Assembly (NCBI RefSeq): GCF_000787815.1
Contig: NZ_BBPO01000003.1
Span: forward strand, 157,032 to 221,031
Direction of reading: 5' to 3'
DNA length: 64,000 nt
From: Streptacidiphilus neutrinimicus
GTDB taxonomy: Bacteria > Actinomycetota > Actinomycetes > Streptomycetales > Streptomycetaceae
Notes under the pieces: generated by a model
Databases searched by the model: none
Told to the model about the DNA's origin: nothing
Seen by the model: the letters and a program-made list of their open reading frames with translations, nothing else
Translations under genes and position numbers: made by a program
Shown here: piece by piece, positions 35,105 to 45,903 of the stretch
How positions within the stretch are numbered: the stretch's first letter is position 1
How the letters are laid out: each line of letters begins with the position of its first letter

Positions 35105-35133
35105 TTGTTGTACTGCGTGCGGTCCCCTAGACT
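35105..35133 (+). promoter_or_regulatory. Vegetative promoter of yajC-secD-secF
   Basis: TTGTTG (35105-35110), 17-base spacer, TAGACT (35128-35133). This matches the streptomycete HrdB-type consensus TTGACN-N17-TAGANT at most positions and lies 82 bases before the yajC start. Confidence 0.65.
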
Positions 35134-35214
35134 CCGCCCGCTCCCGCCCTTACGGGGTGGGCCCCGATATCGACTGGCCGCCGCCTCCTGCGGCCTCGCA
35201 AAGGACTGTCTGCC

Positions 35215-35694
35215 GTGGGTAACCCGCTCATCTTCATGGTCATCGTCTTGGCCGGACTCATGTTCGTGACGATGCGGAGCAACAAGAAGCGCCAGCAGCA
35301 GGCGCAGGACATGCGCACCCGCCTGGAGCCGGGCGCGGGTGTGCGCACCATCGGGGGGATGTACGCGCTGGTCAAGGACGTGACCGACGAGGCTGTCGAG
35401 CTCGAGGTCGCCCCGGGCGTCCACGCCCTGTACGCGAAGCAGGCCATCGCGCAGGTGCTGGACCCGATCGAGTACAACCGCATCGTCCACGGCGAGGAGC
35501 CGGAGACGGACGAGGCGGCCGACGGCGCCGAGGCTGACGCCGAGGCCGTCGTCGAGGACGCCACCCCCGCCGAGGCGGCGAAGGACGAGGCCGGCCAGGC
35601 CGAGACTCCCGCTGAGACCCCCGCCGCGGCCGACACCGAGGCCGGGAAGGTCGACGCCAAGGTGGGTGGCGACAAGGACGCTTCCGCCAAGTAG
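35215..35694 (+). CDS. yajC: Preprotein translocase subunit YajC
   Basis: 159 residues from GTG (AAAGGA upstream). One N-terminal TM segment (LIFMVIVLAGLMFVTM), then the family core SNKKRQQQAQDMRTRLEPGAGVRTIGGMYALV with VAPGVHALYAKQAIAQVL. The last 60 residues are an Ala/Glu/Asp-rich acidic tail not needed for the fold and typical of actinobacteria. YajC associates with SecDF at the translocon. Confidence 0.95.
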   Translation: MGNPLIFMVIVLAGLMFVTMRSNKKRQQQAQDMRTRLEPGAGVRTIGGMYALVKDVTDEAVELEVAPGVHALYAKQAIAQVLDPIEYNRIVHGEEPETDEAADGAEADAEAVVEDATPAEAAKDEAGQAETPAETPAAADTEAGKVDAKVGGDKDASAK

Positions 35695-35840
35695 CCTTGC
35701 CCGCTACGGAACCCGGTCGGTCGTAACCGTCCGACCGGGCCCAAGGACCGCTGCGTCGTGGCCGAGCCGCCCCCTGTCCGCCGGTACGCCGGTGTGGGCG
35801 ACTTGACCTGCCCACGGCATGGACAGAGAGAATCGAGAAG

Positions 35841-37703
35841 GTGGCATCACCCAAGTCCCGTCCCCGTGACGGATACCCGGGGCGTGCGCTGAGCCTGATC
35901 CTCGTGATCATGGTGGCCCTGGTGGCGACCATGGTCGGGACCGGCAACATCAAGCCGCGGCTCGGCATCGACCTCGCCGGTGGTACCAGCGTGACGCTCC
36001 AGGCGACGTCGAGCGACAAGAACGCGATCAACCCCGCCAACATGGGGATCGCCTCCGGCATCATGCGCGACCGCGTCAACGGCACCGGCGTGACCGAAGC
36101 GACGGTGCAGGTCCAGGGCAACGACGAGATCGTCGTCAACGTTCCCAAGGGCACCAGCTCGACTCAGCTCGCCACGGAGCTGGCCCAGACCGCCAAGCTG
36201 TACTTCCGCCCGGTGCTCGCCGAGCAGCAGCAGGTCAACGCGGCCTCCCTGCCCAAGAGCAGCGCCTCGCCGTCCGCCTCGTCCAGCGGCGGCGCCAAGC
36301 CGTCCGGCTCGGCGAGCCCGGCCGCGAGCAGCTCCGGCAAGCCGAAGGCGTCCGGTTCCGGCGCGGCCGCCGCGCCGAGCGCGAGCAAGACGCAGGGTGA
36401 CGCCCTCTCGCAGGACCTGAAGGCGAGCTCGTCGGCCTCCGCGAAGGCCTCCGCCTCGGCCAGTGCGCACGCCTCCTCCTCCGCGGCCGCGGCCGGCACC
36501 CCCAAGGCCGCCGCGACCCCGAGCGCCGTCCCGACCACCGGCACGGTCGCCGGTCAGCTCGGCGGCACCGTGCCCGCCGCGCTGCAGCAGCAGTTCAACG
36601 CGATCGACTGCACCACCAACGCCGGCCGCCTGGCCGCGCAGAACGCGGCGAACAACGCCCACGAGACCGACCAGGTCGTCTCCTGCTCCACGACCGCCGG
36701 CAGCAGCGGCGCCTGGACCAAGTACGCGCTGGACAAGGTCGCCGTCGACGGCACCTCGATCAGCAAGGCCCAGGCCAACCTGAGCACCCAGACCGGGCAG
36801 TGGGAGGTCGACCTCTCCTTCAACTCCCACGGCAGCAGCCAGTTCGCCGCCATCACCGGTCAGCTCGCCAAGAACCAGACGCCGACCAACGAGTTCGCCA
36901 TCCAGCTCGACGGCCTGGTCCAGTCCTCGCCCTATGTCAGCAACGCGATCACCGGCGGCCAGGCGACGATCTCCGGCAGCTTCGACCAGGCGAGCGCGAC
37001 CTCGCTGGCCAACGTGCTCAGCTACGGCTCGCTCCCGCTGAACTTCAAGCAGCTCGAGGTCGTGACGGTCTCGCCGGAGCTCGGCGGCAGCCAGCTCGAC
37101 GCGGGTCTGATCGCCGGCCTGATCGGCCTGATCCTGGTCGTGCTGTACTCGCTGGTCTACTATCGCGGCCTCGGCCTGGTGGCGGTCGCCTCGCTGCTCG
37201 TCTCCGCGATCCTCACCTGGTCGCTGATGTCGCTGCTCGGTGGCGCGATCGGCTTCGCGCTGAACCTGCCCGCCGTCTGTGGCGCCATCGTCGCCATCGG
37301 CATCACCGCCGACTCGTTCGTCGTCTACTTCGAACGCGTCCGTGACGAGCTGCGCGAGGGCGCCACGCTGCGCCCGGCCGTCCGCAACGCCTGGCCGCGC
37401 GCCCGCCGTACCATCCTGGTGTCGGACTTCGTGTCCTTCCTGGCCGCCGCGGTGCTGTACTTCTTCACCGTCGGGAAGGTGCAGGGCTTCGCCTTCACGC
37501 TGGGCCTGACCACCCTGCTCGACGTCGTCGTGGTCTTCCTGTTCACGAAGCCGCTGATGACGCTGCTCGCCCGCCGGAACTTCTTCAACTCCGGTCACCC
37601 GTGGTCGGGGCTCTCGCCCGAGCGCCTCGGCGTCCGCAACCCGCTCCGTGACAGCCGCGGCTCGCGGCGTCCGGTCCGTCCCACCGCCGGCAAGGAGGCC
37701 TGA
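35841..37703 (+). CDS. secD: Protein translocase subunit SecD
   Basis: 620 residues from GTG. First TM at about residues 13-33, then the periplasmic-side P1 domain starting IKPRLGIDLAGGTSVTLQA (the conserved D-L-x-G-G), and five further TM segments in the C-terminal 200 residues with the proton-path motif of the RND family. P1 is interrupted by a Ser/Ala/Lys low-complexity insert (about residues 135-245). Known: SecDF uses the proton gradient to pull exported proteins out of SecYEG. Four bases separate it from secF. Confidence 0.97.
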   Translation: MASPKSRPRDGYPGRALSLILVIMVALVATMVGTGNIKPRLGIDLAGGTSVTLQATSSDKNAINPANMGIASGIMRDRVNGTGVTEATVQVQGNDEIVVNVPKGTSSTQLATELAQTAKLYFRPVLAEQQQVNAASLPKSSASPSASSSGGAKPSGSASPAASSSGKPKASGSGAAAAPSASKTQGDALSQDLKASSSASAKASASASAHASSSAAAAGTPKAAATPSAVPTTGTVAGQLGGTVPAALQQQFNAIDCTTNAGRLAAQNAANNAHETDQVVSCSTTAGSSGAWTKYALDKVAVDGTSISKAQANLSTQTGQWEVDLSFNSHGSSQFAAITGQLAKNQTPTNEFAIQLDGLVQSSPYVSNAITGGQATISGSFDQASATSLANVLSYGSLPLNFKQLEVVTVSPELGGSQLDAGLIAGLIGLILVVLYSLVYYRGLGLVAVASLLVSAILTWSLMSLLGGAIGFALNLPAVCGAIVAIGITADSFVVYFERVRDELREGATLRPAVRNAWPRARRTILVSDFVSFLAAAVLYFFTVGKVQGFAFTLGLTTLLDVVVVFLFTKPLMTLLARRNFFNSGHPWSGLSPERLGVRNPLRDSRGSRRPVRPTAGKEA

Positions 37704-37707
37704 CCCG

Positions 37708-38829
37708 ATGTCTCGCTTCGGCAATATCGGCCACCGCCTCTACACCGGTGAGGTCAGTTTCGACTTCGTCGGTCGGCGCAGGCTGTGGACGATCATCTCG
37801 GGCGTCATCCTGGTCGCCGCCATCCTGGGCCTGTCGGTCCGGGGCCTGAACCTCGGCATCGAGTTCAAGGGCGGCCAGATCTACACCGTCACCAAGCCGG
37901 GCGTCACGGTCGCCCAGGCCCAGAAGGCGGCCAACGACCTGACGCACGACAGCTCGGCTCTCGTGCAGACGGCCAACGGCGCCAAGGGCGAGCAGATCCT
38001 CATCCAGATCAGCTCGGCCGAGAAGATCGACCCCACCACCGGGCAGAACACGCTGTCGCAGTCGCTGGGCCTGAGCCAGAACCAGATCAGCACCCAGTCG
38101 CTGAGCGCCAGCTGGGGCCACGACATCAGCCAGAAGGCCCTCGAGGGTCTGGTCGTCTTCATGGTGCTGGTGACGTTGTACCTGGCCTTCGCCTTCGAGT
38201 GGCGGCTCGCGCTCGGCGCGCTGGTCGCGCTGCTGCACGACCTGGTGATCACCGTCGGCGTCTACGCCCTGGTCGGCTTCGAGGTCACCTCGGGCACGGT
38301 CATCGGCTTCCTGACCATCCTCGGTTACTCGCTCTACGACACCGTCGTCGTCTTCGACGGCCTCAAGTCCGCGACGAACAAGCTCACCAAGCAGAACAAG
38401 CTGACCTACAGCGACGCCGCCAACGCCTCGCTGAACAGCACCCTGGTCCGCTCGATCAACACCTCCGTACTGGCGCTGCTGCCGGTCGCCGCGCTGCTCT
38501 TCATCGGCGGCGGCCTGCTCGGCGCGGGTGTCCTCAACGACATCTCGCTGGCGCTGTTCGTCGGTCTGACCGCCGGCGCCTACTCCTCGATCTGCGTGGC
38601 CACCCCGATGGTCGCCTGGCTCCAGGAGAAGCGCCCGGAGTACATCGAGCTGGCCCGCAAGGTGAAGCAGCGCCGCGCGGCCGAGGCCAAGGCCGCGGCC
38701 GAGGGCCGCACGCTCGAGGACGACGCCCCGCAGGCCGAGGTCACCGTCCCCGCGCCGACCGGCGGTCCGCGCAACCAGCCCGTCAACCGCACCCGCAGCG
38801 AGCGCCGGTCCTCCGGCGGCCGCCGCTGA
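37708..38829 (+). CDS. secF: Protein translocase subunit SecF
   Basis: 373 residues from ATG 37708, with AAGGAGG inside the end of secD. RLYTGEVSFDFVGRRR leads to TM1; the extracytoplasmic loop has LGIEFKGGQIY (D/E-F-x-G-G motif); five further TM segments contain TIGFLTILGYSLYDTVVVFD-type sequence around residue 210, with the conserved Asp. The C-terminal 70 residues are a basic hydrophilic tail. Works as a heterodimer with SecD. Confidence 0.97.
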   Translation: MSRFGNIGHRLYTGEVSFDFVGRRRLWTIISGVILVAAILGLSVRGLNLGIEFKGGQIYTVTKPGVTVAQAQKAANDLTHDSSALVQTANGAKGEQILIQISSAEKIDPTTGQNTLSQSLGLSQNQISTQSLSASWGHDISQKALEGLVVFMVLVTLYLAFAFEWRLALGALVALLHDLVITVGVYALVGFEVTSGTVIGFLTILGYSLYDTVVVFDGLKSATNKLTKQNKLTYSDAANASLNSTLVRSINTSVLALLPVAALLFIGGGLLGAGVLNDISLALFVGLTAGAYSSICVATPMVAWLQEKRPEYIELARKVKQRRAAEAKAAAEGRTLEDDAPQAEVTVPAPTGGPRNQPVNRTRSERRSSGGRR

Positions 38830-38875
38830 CGGCGTCGAAGCAGACGCCGTCAACACCAGAGGAGCAGACGACCGC

Positions 38876-39424
38876 ATGAGCGGCAACGACCTGGCGGGCC
38901 TTCTCGCCGCCAAGATCCGCGACGTCCCGGACTACCCGAAGCCCGGTGTGGTCTTCAAGGACATCGCACCGCTCCTCGCCGACGCCGAGGCGCTGGCCGC
39001 GCTGGTGGACCACCTCGCGGCCCGCGCGAAGGCGCTGGGCGTGACCAAGGTCGTCGGCCTCGAAGCCCGAGGCTTCATCCTGGCCGCGCCGGCGGCGTAC
39101 GCCGCCGGCGCCGGCTTCGTCCCCGTCCGCAAGGAGGGCAAGCTCCCCGGGGACTGCTACCGCCAGGCCTACGACCTCGAGTACGGCTCGGCGGTCATCG
39201 AGGTCCAGATGGACGCGTTCCTCCCGGGCGAGCGGGTCCTGGTCGTCGACGACGTGCTGGCCACCGGCGGCACGGTGGAGGCGGCCCTGGACCTCATCCA
39301 CCGCGGCGGCGCGGAGCTCGCGGGCGTCGAGGTCCTGATGGAACTCGGCTTCCTCGGCGGCCGCGCCCGGCTGGCCCCCCTCATGGGGGACGCACCGCTG
39401 AAGACCGTGATCTCGATCCAGTAG
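38876..39424 (+). CDS. apt: Adenine phosphoribosyltransferase
   Basis: 182 residues; AGAGGAG precedes the ATG. The PRPP-binding motif VLVVDDVLATGGT (about residues 121-133) and the N-terminal RDVPDYPKPGVVFKDIAPLL, GLEARGFIL and VRKEGKLPG blocks identify Apt. Converts adenine and PRPP to AMP. The secDF-apt-relA order is conserved in actinobacteria and links purine salvage with the GTP/ATP-consuming stringent response. Confidence 0.97.
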   Translation: MSGNDLAGLLAAKIRDVPDYPKPGVVFKDIAPLLADAEALAALVDHLAARAKALGVTKVVGLEARGFILAAPAAYAAGAGFVPVRKEGKLPGDCYRQAYDLEYGSAVIEVQMDAFLPGERVLVVDDVLATGGTVEAALDLIHRGGAELAGVEVLMELGFLGGRARLAPLMGDAPLKTVISIQ

Positions 39425-39436
39425 TTGCACTGTCGA

Positions 39437-39566
39437 GGGGGCGCGGGGAACGGCGAGAGCAACCACCCCCCAGCCTTCGGCCGGGAGGCGCCCCTATGCG
39501 GATGGCCCTGCGGGTTCGGGGCTCTCCGTGGGTGAGTGGCTTGTCGCGCAGTTCCCCGCGCCCCTG
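39437..39566. repeat. Long inverted-repeat element, copy 4
   Basis: Left arm GGGGGCGCGGGGAA (from 39437, 13 bases after the apt stop) and right arm TTCCCCGCGCCCCT (to 39566) with interior GAGCAACCA...CGGATGGCCCTGC...GTGGCTTGTCGCGCAG, nearly the same as copy 5. The left arm has lost the ACTGCGCG part (reads ACGGCGAG), so the outer stem is shorter. Confidence 0.9.
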
Positions 39567-39654
39567 ACGTTTGCAACGGATCCCGGGTAGCCCAGGCCGA
39601 GGCGCCTCTGGGCGTTCGCGCGGGGCCGTGAACGCAGGTGGCTGTGACGCTCGG

Positions 39655-39660
39655 TACCAT
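39655..39660 (+). promoter_or_regulatory. Candidate -10 box of relA (TACCAT)
   Basis: TACCAT lies 31 bases before the TTG start chosen for relA and would place transcription start near 39667, downstream of the alternative GTG at 39638. No clear -35. Confidence 0.35.
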
Positions 39661-39691
39661 TGAGATCCGGTCTCGCTCCCGAGGAGTGCAG

Positions 39692-42124
<2,433 letters not shown>

Positions 42125-42147
42125 GGCACCACAGCGGCACCTGAGCT

Positions 42148-42181
42148 CCCCTGGAGACGGAATCGAGGATTCGTCCAGGGG
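42148..42181 (+). terminator. Terminator after relA
   Basis: CCCCTGGA / TCCAGGGG outer stem with an inner AATC / GATT stem, 24 bases after the relA stop. No U-tract. Confidence 0.65.
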
Positions 42182-42211
42182 GGCCCGAGCGCGCGGGCGA
42201 ACGATCGCGCC

Positions 42212-42982
42212 ATGACTCCAAGAGAAGAGCGGTACGGGGACCGCCTCTACTCGCACCGAAACCCTGGCGAGGCGGACCGCCTCGGGGCGCTGGCGCGGGT
42301 CTTCGACCCCTACTCGTTCCAACGCCTGCGTCCGCTCGTCACGCCCGGCCTGCGCACCTGCGACGTGGGCGCGGGCCTCGGCACCGTCGCCGCATGGCTC
42401 ATGGACGCCTGCGACGAGCAGGCCACCGTCGTCGACCTCGACGTCCGCCACCTGGGCGGTCGAGGCTTCCACGAGATCCAGGCGGACATCACCGAGCCGG
42501 CCTTCACGCCCGGCCTGTTCGACCTGGTCCACACCCGGTTCCTGCTGATGCACCTGCGCGAGCGCGAGCAGGTGCTGACGCGCATGGCGCAGTGGGTCCG
42601 TCCCGGCGGCTGGCTCGTCGTCTCGGACGCCTGGGACATGGGCGCGTCCAGCTCACCCAACGCCGCCTACCGGGAGACCGCCGCGGTCGCGAGCGAGCTC
42701 GCCGCGCGGACCACCGGCAGCGACCTCAACCTGGGACGCGGCTACCCGCGGCCCCTCGCCGATCTCGGCTTCACGGAGGTCGGCCTCGCCGTCGACGTGC
42801 CGGTGCTGAACGGCGGCGGCCCGCTGGCCCGCTTCTGGTCCGGCACCGCGAACGCCTCGCGCCCCGCCCTGGTGGCACGGCTCGGTGAGGCGACCGTCGA
42901 CGACGCGCTGGCCTATCTGGCCGATCCCGCCACCAAGGACCTCGGCATCGCCATGGTCACCATGTGGGGCCGACGCCCGTGA
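42212..42982 (+). CDS. Class I SAM-dependent methyltransferase
   Basis: 256 residues. Motif I is CDVGAGLGTVAAWL (about residues 50-63), with an acidic VVDLDV strand end, then the QADITEP loop, FDLVHTRFLLMHLRERE and VRPGGWLVVSDAW (post-motif III). The N-terminal GDRLYSHRNPGEADRL is typical of small-molecule methyltransferases of secondary metabolism. Substrate unknown. Only 55 bases upstream of a P450 gene, so the two probably act on the same compound. The relA terminator separates it from the stringent-response gene. Confidence 0.87.
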   Translation: MTPREERYGDRLYSHRNPGEADRLGALARVFDPYSFQRLRPLVTPGLRTCDVGAGLGTVAAWLMDACDEQATVVDLDVRHLGGRGFHEIQADITEPAFTPGLFDLVHTRFLLMHLREREQVLTRMAQWVRPGGWLVVSDAWDMGASSSPNAAYRETAAVASELAARTTGSDLNLGRGYPRPLADLGFTEVGLAVDVPVLNGGGPLARFWSGTANASRPALVARLGEATVDDALAYLADPATKDLGIAMVTMWGRRP

Positions 42983-43037
42983 GCGCGCCCCGCCCGTCAG
43001 GTCCATGGGCAGACCCATGTGTTCACCGGAGGCATCG

Positions 43038-44240
43038 ATGACCACCGCCGACATGCTCTTCAACCCCTTCGCCCCCGGCTTCGCCGACGACCCGTACCCC
43101 ACCTACCGCCGGATGCGGGAGGTGGACCCGGTGCACCGGCACCCCTTCGGCTTCTGGGTGCTGACCGCCTACGACGACATCGCGGCCCTGCTGCGCGCGG
43201 GGCTCTCCGTCGACGACCGGCAGGTCCTCGACGGACAGATCCGCGAGCAGATGGACCGCCTCGACCTCGGCGTGATCAACATGTCGATGGTCCACCGTGA
43301 CCCGCCCGACCACACCCGGCTGCGCTCGCTGGTCGGCAAGGTCTTCACCTCCCGCTCCGTCGCCGCGCTGGAGGGTGAGATCACCCGGCTTCTCGACGCC
43401 GCGCTGGACCGCATCGCGGAGGAGGGACAGGCCGACCTCGTCGAGGCGCTCGCCTTCCCGCTGCCGTTCGCGGTCATCTCGCAGATGCTCGGGATGCCAC
43501 CCGCCGACCACGCCCGCATCCGCGAGCTGACCGGCATCCTGGCGCTCACCCTCCAGGTCGTCACCGACCCCGAGGAGATGCGGCGCATCAGCGAGGCGGC
43601 GCGGGAGATGACCGCGCTGGCGCGCGAGCTGATCGCCTGGAAGCGCGCCAACCCGGCCGAGGACCTGCTCACCGCGCTGATCGCGGCGGAGCACGAGGGC
43701 GGCCGGCTCAGTGACGACGAACTCGTCGCCCAGGTCGTCATGCTGTACATCGCCGGCCACGAGACGACGGTCAACCTCATCTCCAACGGCACGCTCGCGC
43801 TGCTGCGCAACCCTGAGCAGCTCGCGCTGCTCCGGGCGCGGCCCGGGTTGGCGGCCAACGCGGTGGAGGAGTTCCTGCGCTACGACAGCCCCGTCCAGCA
43901 GTCCAAGCGGATCACGCTCACCCCGCACGCGGTGCGCGACCGCACCATCCCGGCGGGCGCGTTCGTCTTCGCGTGCCTGGCCTCAGCCAACCGTGACCCT
44001 GACTACTGGGGCCCCGACGCGGACGAACTCCGCATCGACCGCCCCAACGCCCGCCATCACGTCTCCTTCGGCGCCGGCCCGCACCACTGCCTGGGCGCCG
44101 CCCTCGCCCGTCTCGAAGGCCGGCTGGCGATCGGGACTCTCGTCCAGCGCTTCCCCTCGCTCTCGCTCGGGGGCGACGTCACCTGGAACGGCCGCATCAA
44201 CCTCCGCGGACCGTCCACCCTCCCCATCACCGTGGGGTAG
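43038..44240 (+). CDS. Cytochrome P450
   Basis: 400 residues from ATG 43038 (GGAGG six bases upstream). I-helix oxygen-activation motif AGHETT (about 238-243), K-helix E-x-x-R in EEFLRYD, and the heme loop FGAGPHHCLGAALAR with ligand Cys351 are all intact. This is a soluble class I bacterial P450 that needs ferredoxin and ferredoxin reductase, neither encoded nearby. Fits the tailoring P450s (CYP105/107-like), but I cannot give a CYP family. With the methyltransferase it forms an isolated two-gene cassette between relA and the DUF349 gene. Confidence 0.93.
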   Translation: MTTADMLFNPFAPGFADDPYPTYRRMREVDPVHRHPFGFWVLTAYDDIAALLRAGLSVDDRQVLDGQIREQMDRLDLGVINMSMVHRDPPDHTRLRSLVGKVFTSRSVAALEGEITRLLDAALDRIAEEGQADLVEALAFPLPFAVISQMLGMPPADHARIRELTGILALTLQVVTDPEEMRRISEAAREMTALARELIAWKRANPAEDLLTALIAAEHEGGRLSDDELVAQVVMLYIAGHETTVNLISNGTLALLRNPEQLALLRARPGLAANAVEEFLRYDSPVQQSKRITLTPHAVRDRTIPAGAFVFACLASANRDPDYWGPDADELRIDRPNARHHVSFGAGPHHCLGAALARLEGRLAIGTLVQRFPSLSLGGDVTWNGRINLRGPSTLPITVG

Positions 44241-44268
44241 GACCGTGAGAGCGACCAGGCAACGCCAA

Positions 44269-44372
44269 AGGGGCGCGAGGAACCGCGCGAGCAACCACCC
44301 TGTACGGATGGCCCTGCTCGTGCGGCGACTCACCACACTGCGTGGCTTGTCGCGCAGGTCCCCGCGCCCCTG
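44269..44372. repeat. Long inverted-repeat element, copy 5
   Basis: Left arm AGGGGCGCGAGGAACCGCGC (from 44269, 29 bases after the P450 stop) and right arm GCGCAGGTCCCCGCGCCCCT (to 44372) with a few mismatches. Interior GAGCAACCACCCTGTACGGA...GTGGCTTGTCGC, same orientation as copy 4. Lies between convergent genes. Confidence 0.9.
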
Positions 44373-44387
44373 AGGAGGTGCAACTGA

Positions 44388-44446
44388 CTGCGGCTGGTCG
44401 TGCCCTGGCGGCGGAGCCGCAGGTCGGTACAGCCTCGCGTTCCTGA
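44388..44446. repeat. Second module associated with repeat copy 5
   Basis: CTGCGGCTGGTCGTGCCC...GCGGAGCCGCAGGTC...CAGCCTCGCGTTCCTGA resembles the block at 20524-20583 after copy 2, at a similar distance from the arm. Confidence 0.6.
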
Positions 44447-44465
44447 GGTAGTGCAGCCGGCTGCG

Positions 44466-45695
44466 TCAGCCGCTGAACTCCTCGAGGCCCTTTTGGGCCT
44501 GGGCGAGCAGTTCCTTGCGGCCGGCGAGTTCGGACTGGAGCTTGGCGACCTGGCGGGCGTCACCCTTCGCCTCAGCTGTGGCGATCTGCTTCTCCAGCTT
44601 GTCCACCGCCGCCTGCAGCAGGCCCGTCATGCCCGCGGCACGCGCCCGCGCCTCGGGGTTGCTGCGCTGCCACTCGGCCTCCTCCGCCTCGCGGATGGCC
44701 TGCTCCACGTGGCGCAGGCGGGACTCCAGGCGGGGGCGGGCGTCGCGCGGGACGTGGCCGATGGCCTCCCAGCGCTCCGCGATGTCGCGGTAGTGGGTCT
44801 TGGCGACCTTCAGGTCGCCGATCGGGAGCAGCGCCTCCGCCTCGACCAGGAGGGCCTCCTTGGCGTGCTGGTTCTCGCGCTCGTCGGCGTCGCGCTCGTC
44901 GAAGACGGCCGAGCGGGCCTGGAAGAAGACATCCTGCGCGCCGCGGAAGCGGGTCCACAGCTCGTCCTCGGCCTCGCGCTGCGCACGACCCGCGGCCTTC
45001 CACTCCGCCATCAGCTCGCGGTAGCGGGCGGCCGTGGCGCCCCAGTCGGTCGAGTCGGCCAGCGACTCGGCCTCGAGGACCAGCTTCTCCTTCTTCAGGC
45101 GGGCCTCCTCGCGCTGCTGGTCCAGCTGCGCGAAGTGCGCCTTGCGGCGCTTGGAGAACGCGGAGCGGGCGTGCGAGAAGCGGTGCCACAGCTCGTCGTC
45201 GGACTTGCGGTCCAGTCGGGGCAGGCCCTTCCAGGTGTCGACCAGGGCCCGCAGGCGGTCGCCCGCCTCGCGCCACTGGGTGGACTCCACGAGCTGCTCG
45301 GCCTCGGCGACCAGGGCCTCCTTGGAAGCGCGGGCCTCCTCCTGGGCCTTGGCGCGCGCCGCCTTCTTCTCCTCGCGGCGGGACTCGACCTCCTCGGCCA
45401 GCGTCGTCAGACGCTTGGCGAGGGCGTCCAGGTCGCCGACCGCGTGGCCCTCGGTCACCTGCGCCTGCAGGTGCTCGATGGCCGTCTGGGCGTCCTTCGC
45501 GGCGAGGTCCGTGGTGCGCACGCGGCGCTCCAGCAGGCCGATCTCCACGGCGATGCCCTCGTACTTGCGGGTGAAGTAGGCAAGTGCCTCCTCGGGGGAG
45601 CCCGCCTGCCACGAACCGACGACGCGTTCGCCGTCGGCCGTCCGCACGTAGACGGTCCCCTCGTCGTCGACACGGCCCCACGGGTCGCTGGTCAC
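44466..45695 (-). CDS. DUF349 repeat protein
   Basis: 409 residues from GTG 45695 (GGAGGAGG upstream). The N-terminal WGRVDDEGTVYVRTADGERVVGSWQ-type domain is followed by a long Ala/Glu/Arg-rich coiled coil and three DUF349 repeats, each recognisable by W-x-x-x-G and ELW-x-R-F (WKGLPRLDRKSDDELWHRF, WKAAGRAQREAEDELWTRF, WEAIGHVPRD). Known: DUF349 proteins have been linked to DNA damage or ribosome-related functions in other bacteria, without an agreed role. Gene order DUF349-cyclophilin-MBL-hisS is conserved in Streptomyces. Soluble. Confidence 0.88.
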   Translation of the reverse strand: MTSDPWGRVDDEGTVYVRTADGERVVGSWQAGSPEEALAYFTRKYEGIAVEIGLLERRVRTTDLAAKDAQTAIEHLQAQVTEGHAVGDLDALAKRLTTLAEEVESRREEKKAARAKAQEEARASKEALVAEAEQLVESTQWREAGDRLRALVDTWKGLPRLDRKSDDELWHRFSHARSAFSKRRKAHFAQLDQQREEARLKKEKLVLEAESLADSTDWGATAARYRELMAEWKAAGRAQREAEDELWTRFRGAQDVFFQARSAVFDERDADERENQHAKEALLVEAEALLPIGDLKVAKTHYRDIAERWEAIGHVPRDARPRLESRLRHVEQAIREAEEAEWQRSNPEARARAAGMTGLLQAAVDKLEKQIATAEAKGDARQVAKLQSELAGRKELLAQAQKGLEEFSG

Positions 45696-45903
45696 AGCGC
45701 CTCCTCCATATGGCGGCCGCGGGTCCTGCACCTGGCAGGGCGGCCGCCGTCCACGTTCGATTGCCCGGCCGGTTTGGTCTCCGCGCCGCCGGGAAGCGCA
45801 GAAGCGCACCCTACAAGACGCCAACATAGGCGACGGGCAGGGGCGCTGTCCGTATCCCCGCGAGGTTGATTTGGCTGCGCCGCCCGCCCGTCACCTAAAG
45901 CGT

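Noticed and set aside
39638-39691. Upstream GTG start for relA adding 18 residues.
   Set aside because: No Shine-Dalgarno sequence before it and it would precede the candidate transcription start. TTG 39692 has GAGGAG at proper distance.
42212-44240. Secondary-metabolite biosynthetic gene cluster.
   Set aside because: Only a methyltransferase and a P450 are present. No PKS, NRPS, terpene synthase, RiPP or regulator gene lies next to them.
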